From contig CAZPHC010000028.1 of assembly GCA_964586155.1 (NCBI GenBank), positions 1 through 64,000 on the forward strand: DNA of 64,000 bases, in the 5' to 3' direction. This DNA is from SXNM01 sp964586155 (lineage in GTDB: Bacteria > Myxococcota_A > UBA9042). This document shows, one piece after another, positions 32,989-41,127 of the stretch. The position numbers and the translations under genes are program-made. How positions within the stretch are numbered: position 1 is the first letter of the stretch; each line of letters starts with the position of its first letter. Under the pieces are notes generated by a model that had not been told where the DNA came from, ran no database searches, and worked only from the letters and a program-made list of their open reading frames with translations.

Positions 32989-34605
32989 TCAGGGCCGCTT
33001 GGCTCCTGGCAAGCGGGCCCGCAGCCGACGGACCAGGCCGTCGAGGCCGGGCAGGCCGACGCGCTGGCCGAGCGGCAGCACGACCGCGGCCCAGCCCACG
33101 GCGCAGATACCGAGCCGGAGCGCATAACCGAGGACCGCCGGCAGCCCCGCGGGCAGCAGCGAGAGCGCCATCAGGTCGGCGCCTGCGGTGGCCGCCGCGG
33201 CGAGACCCGCCACCGGCAGGGCCCGGAGCGCAGCGTCGCCGAGCGGGGCCAGCTCCAGCCCCAGCGCCTTGCGCGCAAGCAGCAAGAAGGTCGCCACCTG
33301 GGCCGACATGCCGATGACGCCGGCGAACGCGAGGCCCGGCAGGCCGAAGGCGTCCGTCAGGCCGGAGTAGAGCGGCAACGAGAGCGCGGTGATGACGCTC
33401 GTCAGCAGCATCGGCCGCCAGGTGTCGCCGATGCCATAGAGCGCGCGCGCGACCACCGACTGCATCGCCCACGCCGCGATGCCCAGCGCCATCGGCACCA
33501 GCGCGCCGGCGGTGTGCACCGTGTCGTCGCGGCCGAAGCGGCCGTGCTCGAAGAGGGCTCCGACGATGGGCTCGGCCGCCGCGCACGCAAAGGCCGTCAG
33601 GATCAGCGACAGGCCCAGCACCCCGGCCACGGCCTGGCCGAGCACGCGCGACAGCTCGTGGCGCTTGCTCGGATCGCGCTGGGACTCGGCGTACAGGCGG
33701 GCGACGAACGCGCCGGTGGCCTGGCCCGCGGCCGTCCCGACGAGGCCGATCGGCACGAGCACCAGGCGCCGCGCGCTGGTCAGCCACGAGATCTCGCCGA
33801 CGCCGAGGCGGCTGCCATAGCGGAGGCCGAGCCATTCGTCGACCGACGTCAGCGAGACACCGAACATCAGCGGCAGGCCGATCCACAAGAACGCCCGGAC
33901 ATCCGCGTCGATCGTCGGCAGGCGCGGCCGAAAGCGCAGCGATCCACGCGCCGCGACCATCGGCACGGCGAACGCCCCCAGGCCGGCCCCGACCAGCGCT
34001 CCCCACGAGAAGCCGTCGATCCGGCCCGCCCAGGCGCCGAGCAAGCCACCGACGAGCATGCCGCCGTTGTAGAGCAGCGGTGTCAGCGCCAGCGCGCCGA
34101 AGCGACCGCGCGCCATCAGGGTCGCCTGCAGCAAGCCGCCAAAAAGGAAGAAGATCTGCGCCGGCGCGACGATCCGGGTCAGGCGCGCCGTGGCCTCGGT
34201 CTGCGCGGGGGTGAAGCCGTCGACCCAGAGCGCGACCAGCGGCTCGGCGAACACCTCGACGCCGATGACGAGCAACACCGCGATCGTCAGCAGCAGGCTG
34301 GCGATCTTGCTGAAGAGCGCGTCGATCTCGTCGTGCCGTTGGACGCGCTCGCCGGCCTCGGCGTCGAGCCGGGCGTAGAGCGCCGCCATCTGCGGCAGGA
34401 AGCTGACGGTCAGCGCGCCACCGGCGAGCAGGTAGTTGAGCATGTCCGGCACGGCGAAGCTGGCGCGGAACACGTCGGTCTCGCTCGAGGCGCCGAACGC
34501 CGCGTTCAGCAGCAGATCGCGGCCATAGCCCAGCACGCGCGACAGCCCCGCCGAGGCGGCGAGCAGGGCGGCGACACGGCGTAGACTCGGGGCGGCTCCA
34601 GTCAT
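32989..34605 (-). CDS. murJ: Lipid II flippase MurJ (MviN family)
   Basis: 538 residues with about 14 transmembrane segments. The family N-terminus SRVLGYGRDLLLNAAFGAS and the motif ASFAVPDMLNYLLAGGALTVSF are clear, as are RIVAPAQIFFLFGGLLQATL and FEHGRFGRDDT. It flips lipid-linked peptidoglycan precursors across the inner membrane. ATG 34605 has no ribosome site; a TAGCGT -10 lies 7 bp upstream. It is divergent from uppP, which recycles the same lipid carrier. Confidence 0.92.
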   Translation of the reverse strand: MTGAAPSLRRVAALLAASAGLSRVLGYGRDLLLNAAFGASSETDVFRASFAVPDMLNYLLAGGALTVSFLPQMAALYARLDAEAGERVQRHDEIDALFSKIASLLLTIAVLLVIGVEVFAEPLVALWVDGFTPAQTEATARLTRIVAPAQIFFLFGGLLQATLMARGRFGALALTPLLYNGGMLVGGLLGAWAGRIDGFSWGALVGAGLGAFAVPMVAARGSLRFRPRLPTIDADVRAFLWIGLPLMFGVSLTSVDEWLGLRYGSRLGVGEISWLTSARRLVLVPIGLVGTAAGQATGAFVARLYAESQRDPSKRHELSRVLGQAVAGVLGLSLILTAFACAAAEPIVGALFEHGRFGRDDTVHTAGALVPMALGIAAWAMQSVVARALYGIGDTWRPMLLTSVITALSLPLYSGLTDAFGLPGLAFAGVIGMSAQVATFLLLARKALGLELAPLGDAALRALPVAGLAAAATAGADLMALSLLPAGLPAVLGYALRLGICAVGWAAVVLPLGQRVGLPGLDGLVRRLRARLPGAKRP

Positions 34606-34612
34606 GGCCGCC

Positions 34613-34618
34613 ACGCTA
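34613..34618 (-). promoter_or_regulatory. Probable -10 element of a leaderless murJ transcript
   Basis: Minus-strand TAGCGT ends 7 bp before ATG 34605, the same distance as at 93-98 and 27842-27847, and no Shine-Dalgarno sequence is present. The -35 is poor (TTGTCG would need a 19-bp spacer). Confidence 0.35.
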
Positions 34619-34705
34619 CCGCTCTTGTCCCGCGCGTCGACAAATTGCCGCGCGCGGCCGACGACGGCTTGTCGCAGCACGGCGCTTCGGCTACAGGGGG
34701 CGACC

Positions 34706-35563
34706 ATGAACCTGCTGCACGCGCTCATCCTGGGGATCGTCGAAGGCTTGACCGAGTTCGTGCCTGTCAGCTCGACCGGCCACCTCATCCTGGCTGGCGA
34801 GGCCCTGGGCATCGCCCAGGACGCGCAGATGGCGGCGGCGCTCGACGCCTTCGACATCGTGATCCAGGCAGGGGCGTGGTTCGCCGCCGTGCTCTACTAC
34901 GGCAAGCTGCTGCGCCGGCGTTTTGGCGCGCTGCTCTCGGACGACGTGCTCGAGCAGGCGCTCGGCCTGCGCCTGGCCCTGAACCTCGCGGTCGCCTTCG
35001 CCCCCGTCGTCGTCGTCGGCCTGCTGGCGCGCAAGGCGATCAAGGCGACGCTCTTTGGCCCGGCGCCGGTCGCGGTCGCGCTGGTGGTCGGCGGCGTCGC
35101 CATGGTCGCCGCCGACAAGCTCTGGTTGCGCCGCGCCGGTGCAGAGCGCGCGGCGATCGATGACCTCAACGGCATCACCGTGCGCAAGGCGCTGGAGATC
35201 GGCCTGTGGCAATGCCTCGCCCTGGTGCCGGGCACGTCGCGCTCGATGGCCACGATGCTCGGCGGCATGCGCGCCGGCCTGAGCCCGCGGGTCGCCGCGG
35301 ACTTCAGCTTCCTGCTCGCGATCCCCGTGCTGGGCGCGGCGACGGCCTACGAGCTGCTCAAGGAGTGGCGGGTCTTGATCGACGGCCTCGGGCTGCTCGC
35401 CATCGCGGTGGGCCTGCTGGCGTCGTTCCTCGTCGGCTGGGCCAGCATCGCGGTGTTCTTGCGCATCATCGTCGCGCGCGGCCTCGCGCCCTTTGGCGTG
35501 TACCGGGTGATCCTCGGCGCCGTCGTCTGGTGGACGCTGGTCGGGCGCGGGGCGGCCGGATGA
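34706..35563 (+). CDS. uppP: Undecaprenyl-diphosphatase
   Basis: 285 residues, polytopic. It dephosphorylates undecaprenyl pyrophosphate for carrier recycling and confers bacitracin tolerance when abundant. Both signature regions are present: EGLTEFVPVSSTGHL near the N-terminus, and PGTSRS near residue 178, where the usual following Gly is Met (PGTSRSM). The start ATG follows AGGGGG. It is divergent from murJ and overlaps the CoaB-like gene by ATGA. Confidence 0.94.
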   Translation: MNLLHALILGIVEGLTEFVPVSSTGHLILAGEALGIAQDAQMAAALDAFDIVIQAGAWFAAVLYYGKLLRRRFGALLSDDVLEQALGLRLALNLAVAFAPVVVVGLLARKAIKATLFGPAPVAVALVVGGVAMVAADKLWLRRAGAERAAIDDLNGITVRKALEIGLWQCLALVPGTSRSMATMLGGMRAGLSPRVAADFSFLLAIPVLGAATAYELLKEWRVLIDGLGLLAIAVGLLASFLVGWASIAVFLRIIVARGLAPFGVYRVILGAVVWWTLVGRGAAG

Positions 35564-36351
35564 CGCAGAGGATCGCGCTGATCACCGCCGGCGGCACCCG
35601 CGAGGCCGTCGACGACGTGCGTTGGCTGGGCAATGTCGCCAGCGGTGCCCTGCCCGCCGCGATGGCAGAGGCGCTGCTGCGCCGTGGCTGGACGGTCGAG
35701 TACGTCCACGGGCCCGAGGCCATCGTGCCGGGAGCCCTGCGGCTGGACGTCCCGCTGCTGGGCGGCGCCGCAGAGACCGAGGCGCGGCTGGCGGCCCTGC
35801 TGCCGGCTGCGATGGAGCGCGCGACGGCCCTGGCCGCGGGCAGCCTGCGTTGCCATCCGATCCGCAGCGCGGCCGAGGCGGCGACGGTGGTCGAGCGGCT
35901 GTGCGCGTCCGAACAGCCGACGCTGGTCGCCTGCGCGATGGCGGTCGCCGACTACAGCCCACGCACGCACGTCGGCAAGATCGGCTCGCAGCTGCCGAGC
36001 GAGGACAGCGACGCGCCGGCGTGGCTGCTGCCGCTCTACGCGACGGCCAAGGTGATCGACCGCGTGCGGCCAGCGGCGCCGCGTTGTGCCCTGCTCGGCT
36101 TCAAGCTGCTGTCGGACGCCGACGAGGCCGCGCACCGCGAGGCCTCGGCCAGGCTCGGCGCCCGTGCCGACGTGGACTGGGTCTTCTCGAACGACATGAG
36201 GGACTACCGCGCCGGGCGTCGCTGCGGGACGCTGCGTGACGCGGCCGGTGCGCCGCTGCTCGCGTTGGACGGCGGCGACGATGCCGGCGCGCTGCCGCGA
36301 CTCGCCGAGGCCTTGGTCGCGGCCGTCTTGACGAGCATGCCCGCGCGCTGA
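35560..36351 (+). CDS. coaB: Stand-alone phosphopantothenate--cysteine ligase (CoaB domain)
   Basis: 263 residues, only the ligase half of the usual CoaBC. The N-terminal ITAGGTREAVDDVRWLGN nucleotide-binding loop, MAVADYSP, the basic KIGS and LLGFKLLSDADEA resemble single-domain CoaB of lactobacilli and enterococci rather than proteobacterial CoaBC. It joins phosphopantothenate to cysteine in CoA synthesis (cytosol). It is coupled to uppP by ATGA. Its last 148 bp overlap the convergent amidase gene. No decarboxylase (CoaC) gene is in the window. Confidence 0.78.
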   Translation: MTQRIALITAGGTREAVDDVRWLGNVASGALPAAMAEALLRRGWTVEYVHGPEAIVPGALRLDVPLLGGAAETEARLAALLPAAMERATALAAGSLRCHPIRSAAEAATVVERLCASEQPTLVACAMAVADYSPRTHVGKIGSQLPSEDSDAPAWLLPLYATAKVIDRVRPAAPRCALLGFKLLSDADEAAHREASARLGARADVDWVFSNDMRDYRAGRRCGTLRDAAGAPLLALDGGDDAGALPRLAEALVAAVLTSMPAR

Positions 36352-37361
36352 GCCCGGGCGGGGCGCGTCGCTGCCGCCACGGCGGGCGCGGCGGGCGCGG
36401 CGGGGCCAGGCGCACCAGCCACGACGCCGGGCGCCCCGGGCGGCTGCGCCGAGGCCGGCCGGGCGCGCTCTTCGGCGGCGATCGCGGCCTCGAGCTCGAG
36501 CACGGCGGCGCGCAGGCCGCGGCCGAGCGCCGCCTGGGTCGAGGCCTGCAGCAGATGCTGGTTCTCGGCGGCGTTGCTGATGTAGCCGACCTCGAACACC
36601 ACCGCCGGCATCGTGGCCTCCTTGAGCACGCCAAACGCGTCCTGGCGCACGCCGCGCATCCGCATGCCCGTGCCCGCGCGCCGCAGCGCGCCCGCCAAGG
36701 CGAAGGCGAAGATCTCGGACCGTTCGTGGGCGGCCGCCACGCGCAGCGCCCGGACCACGGCGTCTGCGCCGACGTGCTTGGCGGGCTCGGGCCCCTGCTC
36801 GGGCACGCCCTCGTCGCGCAGCACCGCCTCGACGCCGGCTTGCAGCGACGAGTCCGCCGAGAGGAACCAGACCTCCATGCCGCGCACCGTCACGTCGGGG
36901 TTCGAGTTGCAGTGGACGCTGATCAGCAGATCGGCGCCGGCCGCGTTGGCGAGCCTGGGCCTGTCACGCAGCGCGATCGACTCGTCGGCGGTGCGCAGCA
37001 ACACCACCTCGGCCGTCGTCGTCGTGCGCAGCAGCTGGGCGAACTGCTCGGCCAGCTCCAGCGTCAACACCTTCTCGCGCGTCCCGAGGTGCCCGACTGC
37101 GCCGAGGTTGTCGCCACCGTGGCCAGGATCGATCGCGATCTTGCGGAGATGGACGAGTGTCGCCGGCGGGCGTGGCGCTGCGGCCGCGCGCGCTGGTGCC
37201 CGCCTTCGCGCCGGAGCCTGGGCCTGCGCCGCGACCGCGACCAGGGCCGGCGCGACCAGGCCCAGCGCCAGGATCGCGAAGATCCGGGCCGTCCGCCGCG
37301 CCACGCCGCCTGGCGGCGACGCTGGGACAGAGCAGAGGGACGGCGAGACGGCAGCGACCAT
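36204..37361 (-). CDS. N-acetylmuramoyl-L-alanine amidase (Amidase_3)
   Basis: 385 residues from ATG 37361; an in-frame GTG at 37304 gives a compact signal peptide (MARRTARIFAILALG) and may be the real start. The catalytic domain (~95-300) shows all zinc-site motifs: DPGHGGDN (His), TREKVLTLELA (Glu), ISVHCNSN (His) and VVFEVGYISN (catalytic Glu). It cleaves the amide between MurNAc and the stem peptide in the periplasm. The C-terminal ~90 residues are Ala/Pro/Ser-rich low complexity and are encoded opposite the end of coaB. It belongs to the envelope cluster with murJ and uppP. Confidence 0.92.
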   Translation of the reverse strand: MVAAVSPSLCSVPASPPGGVARRTARIFAILALGLVAPALVAVAAQAQAPARRRAPARAAAAPRPPATLVHLRKIAIDPGHGGDNLGAVGHLGTREKVLTLELAEQFAQLLRTTTTAEVVLLRTADESIALRDRPRLANAAGADLLISVHCNSNPDVTVRGMEVWFLSADSSLQAGVEAVLRDEGVPEQGPEPAKHVGADAVVRALRVAAAHERSEIFAFALAGALRRAGTGMRMRGVRQDAFGVLKEATMPAVVFEVGYISNAAENQHLLQASTQAALGRGLRAAVLELEAAIAAEERARPASAQPPGAPGVVAGAPGPAAPAAPAVAAATRPARAQRAGMLVKTAATKASASRGSAPASSPPSNASSGAPAASRSVPQRRPAR

Positions 37362-37369
37362 GACGCCGG

Positions 37370-37397
37370 AGTGTCCGCGATCGAGGCTCGCTGTCAA
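37370..37397 (-). promoter_or_regulatory. Promoter of the amidase gene
   Basis: Minus-strand TTGACA (37392-37397) and GACACT (37370-37375) have a 16-bp spacer. The -10 ends 8 bp before ATG 37361, so the transcript is leaderless or translation starts at GTG 37304. Confidence 0.45.
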
Positions 37398-37421
37398 CGA
37401 TTGGACGCCCCCCGTCAAGGG

Positions 37422-37450
37422 TGGCCTCGCATCCGGCGCTTTGCTACGCT
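37422..37450 (+). promoter_or_regulatory. Possible promoter of the 37469 lipoprotein gene
   Basis: TGGCCT (37422-37427) and TACGCT (37445-37450) have a 17-bp spacer. The same TGGCCT-17-TAxGCT arrangement precedes the IgGFc-domain lipoprotein at 52121-52149. The -35 is far from consensus. Confidence 0.3.
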
Positions 37451-37468
37451 CTGCGGCTCGGAGGCCTC

Positions 37469-38950
37469 ATGCTCATGCGTCGACTGGCAACGGAATTGCG
37501 CTCGCTCGCCCTCTGCCCGGCCCTGCTGCTGGTGCTCGTCCCGTTGGTCGGCTGCACCCTCGACGGCCTGCTGCTCACCGAGCTCGGCCGCAAGGGCCAC
37601 GAGCGGCTGCCGGCGCCCGCGCCGGTGACGTTGCAGGGCGCTGCGCCCGCCTACGCTGGCGCCAGCGTCTCGCTCTACTTCGGCGAGGACGCCATCGCCG
37701 ACGGCAAGGTCGACGCGGCCGGCCACTTCGTCGTCAGCACAGACGGCACCGCCGCCCTGACCGGCGTCATCGTCCAGGCCAGGGTCGGCGGCCGCGCGGC
37801 GCTCGCCGTCGTCCCAGAGCTGCCGGGCCAGGTCTCGGTGCTCGATCCCGAGCGCTTCATCGAGCTGTCGCTGATCTCTCCCGGGGCGCTGGAGCTCGGC
37901 GACGCCAGCACGACCCTGGCCCTGCTCGTCCTGGCGCGAGCGCGGCAAGAAGGCCGGAATCTCGCGTCGATCGCGCCGGGCTCGATGGTCGAGACGCTGA
38001 TCGACGTCGACAGCCGCTTGCGCGGTGGCGAGCCCGCCCTGGTGGCCGTCGCCGCCGCCGTGCAGCGGATCGGCCAGGCGGGCGTGGCGGCCAACGTCGG
38101 CCCGTGGGACCTCGCGCCGGCGGCGGCGACCTTGCTCTCGGCGGAGTTCGCGACCCAGAGCGGCGTCGACAGCGACGGCAACGGCGCGGCCGACGGCGAC
38201 GGTGGGGCGTTCGAGGCCCTGCTGCACGCGGCGATCCAGGGCGTGACCTTCAAGGCCTGCTACGAACCGGACCGGATCACGGTCGTGCTGCAGGCACGCA
38301 TGACCAAGTCGGCGCTGAACGCCAACTGCGAGTCGATCAACCCCTTCCTCTGGGCCGACGACACCGGCAAGTCGTCCATGTTCCTCACCGGCGGCGTCCA
38401 CCCGGACACCCCGCGGTGCAGCCCGACGCGGACGTCCGCCTGTCTCACGGAGGCGCAGATCGACGCCATCAACGCCGCGCTCGGCAACTGGGTACCCAAC
38501 AAGATCCAGATGTTCGACGACGGAAGCCACGGCGACGGCAAGGCGGGCGACAACATCTGGACCCTGACGTTCGCCGCGCCGTGGTGGGATCCGGCGACGG
38601 CGCCGGACGCCGCTGGTGTGCGCCTGGCCTACAAGTTCACCTGGGGCTCCGAAGGTCAGGGCTGGACGGGCTCCGAGGAGTTCCCCGGCAACCAGCGGAT
38701 CCTCGAGCTCGACGACCGCAACGGCGACCGCGTCATCGTGCGCATGGACACCTTCGCCGACGAGACGAGCAACAAGGACAAGGCGAACGGCGCGTTCGAC
38801 GGCTGCGGCAAGGTCACCTGGCTCGGCGCGCCGATCAGCGGCTGCCTGGCCGACTCGGTCGAGCGCGAGGTGGACCTCGACGGCGACTGCAAGGTCGACG
38901 GCTGGCCGAGCCCGGGCAAGGCAGGGCCCTTGACCCTGCCCTGCCCTTGA
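37469..38950 (+). CDS. Large exported lipoprotein with choice-of-anchor-like C-terminal domain
   Basis: 493 residues. GGAGG lies 5 bp before ATG 37469. The lipobox LVGC has Cys 29. The N-terminal part (~45-115) is a beta-rich carboxypeptidase-regulatory-like domain (ASVSLYFGEDAIADGKVDAA), followed by a helical middle. A DSDGNGAADGDG stretch is a thrombospondin-3/EF-hand-like Ca-binding loop. Residues ~330-460 (MFDDGSHGDGKAGDNIWTLT, then LAYKFTWGSEG) fit a secreted beta-sandwich domain often seen in myxobacterial surface proteins. Function unknown; probably surface-exposed. Confidence 0.78.
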   Translation: MLMRRLATELRSLALCPALLLVLVPLVGCTLDGLLLTELGRKGHERLPAPAPVTLQGAAPAYAGASVSLYFGEDAIADGKVDAAGHFVVSTDGTAALTGVIVQARVGGRAALAVVPELPGQVSVLDPERFIELSLISPGALELGDASTTLALLVLARARQEGRNLASIAPGSMVETLIDVDSRLRGGEPALVAVAAAVQRIGQAGVAANVGPWDLAPAAATLLSAEFATQSGVDSDGNGAADGDGGAFEALLHAAIQGVTFKACYEPDRITVVLQARMTKSALNANCESINPFLWADDTGKSSMFLTGGVHPDTPRCSPTRTSACLTEAQIDAINAALGNWVPNKIQMFDDGSHGDGKAGDNIWTLTFAAPWWDPATAPDAAGVRLAYKFTWGSEGQGWTGSEEFPGNQRILELDDRNGDRVIVRMDTFADETSNKDKANGAFDGCGKVTWLGAPISGCLADSVEREVDLDGDCKVDGWPSPGKAGPLTLPCP

Positions 38951-39013
38951 GGGCGCATCGGCGTTGAAGGCTCGGCCGTCGCAGACCTCAGGCCGGCGGC
39001 ATCGACTGTCGCG

Positions 39014-40924
39014 CTAGGCCGCGGCGCTCGAGGCGTCGGCGGCGTTGCGGGCCGAGAGATCGGCCAGCAGCTCGTCTCCGTGCTCCTCGATCTCGCTCAG
39101 CAGCGCGCGGCAGCGGCGGTCGGCGCGGGCCATGAAGCGCTCGGCGATCCAGCGACGCTCCGGCGCGACCTCGGCGTCGGCCACCAGGCTGTGCGCGACC
39201 TCGACGTCGACGAGGATCTTGCACAGGCGCTCGGCGTGCAGCAGGCCCGGGGCGAAGTCGAGCTTCGGATCCCACTGCGAGAACAGCGCGTCGGGCCAGT
39301 CGCCCACGGGCATGATCCGCGCCTTGTTGAACTTCTTGCGCGCGATGCGCACCAGGATCGTCTGCAGCGCCGAGTACTTGTAGGCGTAGAGCCGCGACAG
39401 GGCCCGCTCGAGCGGCTCCTTGGCCGTGAGCTTGTTGACGTTCGCCTTGGCCACCTTGCTCAAGAACTTCTGCGGGTTGCCGAGCGCGGCCATCAGCTGA
39501 TCCTTGAGCGCCATCAACGCCTGGATCTGGCTGGTGCCCTCGTAGATCGGCAGCACGAGCGCGTCGCGCAGCAGCTTCTCGGCCTCCCACTCGGTGGTGT
39601 AGCCGGCGCCACCGAGGATCTGCATCGACAAGCGCGAGAGATCGACGGCCTTCTCGGAGCCGGCGTACTTGCACAACGGCGTGAGGTTGCGAGCCTCGCG
39701 CTTGAGGCGCTTGACCTTCCGCTCGAGCTTGGTGCGCTCGGCCTCGTCGGTCGGCGCGTCGAACTTGAGCACCTGCTCCCAGCGCTGCGAGAGCTCGGTC
39801 AGCTGCGCGGCGCGGAACATCAGCGAACGCACGCCACGGACCCAGAGGTCCATGTCTTCGAGGAAGTCGGCGACCATCTCGTGGCGGTCGATGGTCTTGC
39901 CCATGGTCACGCGCTCGGCGGCGTAGGACTTCGACAGGCGCGTCGCCGCCTCCATGATGCCCAGACCCTCGAAGCCGACGGCCAGGCGGGCGAAGTTCAT
40001 CATCACGAGCATCAGCTCGAAGCCCTCGCCGCGCTTGCCGATCAACACGCCGGTGCTGCCGTCGTAGACCAGGCTGCAGGTCGGCGAGCCGTGGTGGCCG
40101 ATCTTGTGCTCGACCTTGGCGATGCGCACGTTCTCGACGCGCTTGCCGTCCTTCTCGAAGAAGCGCTCGACCAGGAAGAGCGACAGCCCCTTGAGGCCCG
40201 GCACCTTGACCGGATCCTCGGTGCGCGCGAGCACGAGCTGGTACTTGCCGTGACCCGAGGTGATGTAGATCTTCTCGCCGGTCAAGCGCCAGTTGCCGCC
40301 GGTGTCTTCGACCGCGGTGGTGCGGATGGCGCCAAGATCCGAGCCAGCGCCGGGCTCCGTCAGCACCATGCAGCCCCATTCCTTGCCCTCGATCATCTCG
40401 GTGATCGCGGCGTCGTAGGGCGTCTGCACCAGGCGGCCGTTCTCGATCTTGGTCCGCGGATCGCGCAAGGCGTAGGTGATGAGCGACATGGCGACGCCGG
40501 TGTGGAAGCCGAAATGCGTCATGACCGAGACGTCGGCGCGGGCCATGACCTCGGACGCCGCCATGTAGACACAGGCAGGCACGTTCAGGCCGCCGAGCTC
40601 ACGCGGCACGGGCAAGCCGTAGATCTGCAGCTTCTTGAGCGACTTGAAGACCTTGGCGAAGCTCGGCGACTCGACGACCTGACCGTTCTCGAGCGAGGTG
40701 CTCTCGCCGTCGATGGCGCGGGCGACCGGAGCGACCGAGCGGGCGCAGAACTTGCCGACTTCCTTGAGCACGTCCTCGTAGGTCTCGCGCGCGTCCTCGA
40801 CCGAGGCGGGGCGCTCGTCGGCCGGCGCGTTGCGCTCGGTGACCTCGAAGAGCTCCTTCCAGTCGACGCGACGCTCGATGTAGAAGCGCAAGTCGTCGTT
40901 ATCGGTGTAGAAGTTGTCACTCAT
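39014..40924 (-). CDS. Large acyl-CoA dehydrogenase (C-terminal extended type)
   Basis: 636 residues, longer than the classical ~380, as in the DmdC/FadE-like branch with an extra C-terminal helical domain. FAD and substrate motifs are MVLTEPGAGSDLGAIRTTA, WRLTGEKIYITSG and SMQILGGAGYTTEWEAEKLLRDA, with the catalytic Glu in LPIYEGTSQIQ. It oxidises acyl-CoA thioesters and passes electrons to ETF. AAGGAG precedes ATG. A promoter with an inverted repeat lies upstream. Substrate unknown; it is a candidate for the first step missing from the leucine operon, but its subfamily does not suggest isovaleryl-CoA. Confidence 0.92.
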   Translation of the reverse strand: MSDNFYTDNDDLRFYIERRVDWKELFEVTERNAPADERPASVEDARETYEDVLKEVGKFCARSVAPVARAIDGESTSLENGQVVESPSFAKVFKSLKKLQIYGLPVPRELGGLNVPACVYMAASEVMARADVSVMTHFGFHTGVAMSLITYALRDPRTKIENGRLVQTPYDAAITEMIEGKEWGCMVLTEPGAGSDLGAIRTTAVEDTGGNWRLTGEKIYITSGHGKYQLVLARTEDPVKVPGLKGLSLFLVERFFEKDGKRVENVRIAKVEHKIGHHGSPTCSLVYDGSTGVLIGKRGEGFELMLVMMNFARLAVGFEGLGIMEAATRLSKSYAAERVTMGKTIDRHEMVADFLEDMDLWVRGVRSLMFRAAQLTELSQRWEQVLKFDAPTDEAERTKLERKVKRLKREARNLTPLCKYAGSEKAVDLSRLSMQILGGAGYTTEWEAEKLLRDALVLPIYEGTSQIQALMALKDQLMAALGNPQKFLSKVAKANVNKLTAKEPLERALSRLYAYKYSALQTILVRIARKKFNKARIMPVGDWPDALFSQWDPKLDFAPGLLHAERLCKILVDVEVAHSLVADAEVAPERRWIAERFMARADRRCRALLSEIEEHGDELLADLSARNAADASSAAA

Positions 40925-41022
40925 GGCCGCTCCTTCGCGGGTCGCGGCGCGACCCTGTGCATGGGCGGCACCACCCTCCGAGCGAGGCGAGCCGCAGCCC
41001 GCGCGGTCGCGCGAGCCGCCAA

Positions 41023-41051
41023 AAGATGGGACTCACGACGCAGCGCGTCAA
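41023..41051 (-). promoter_or_regulatory. Promoter of the acyl-CoA dehydrogenase gene
   Basis: Minus-strand TTGACG (41046-41051) and CATCTT (41023-41028) have a 17-bp spacer. The leader would be about 90 nt. Confidence 0.5.
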
Positions 41052-41054
41052 GGC

Positions 41055-41068
41055 TCATTTTGGAATGA
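41055..41068. promoter_or_regulatory. Inverted repeat just upstream of the acyl-CoA dehydrogenase promoter
   Basis: TCATT-TTGG-AATGA, 5-bp arms, ends 3 bp upstream of the -35 element. Position and AT content fit a site for a TetR-type fatty-acid regulator or activator. No such regulator gene is adjacent. Confidence 0.35.
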
Positions 41069-41127
41069 CGCGACATCGCCCGCGCTCGCGCGGCCATGCG
41101 TCCGAAACGACACGCCGACCGGGCAGT

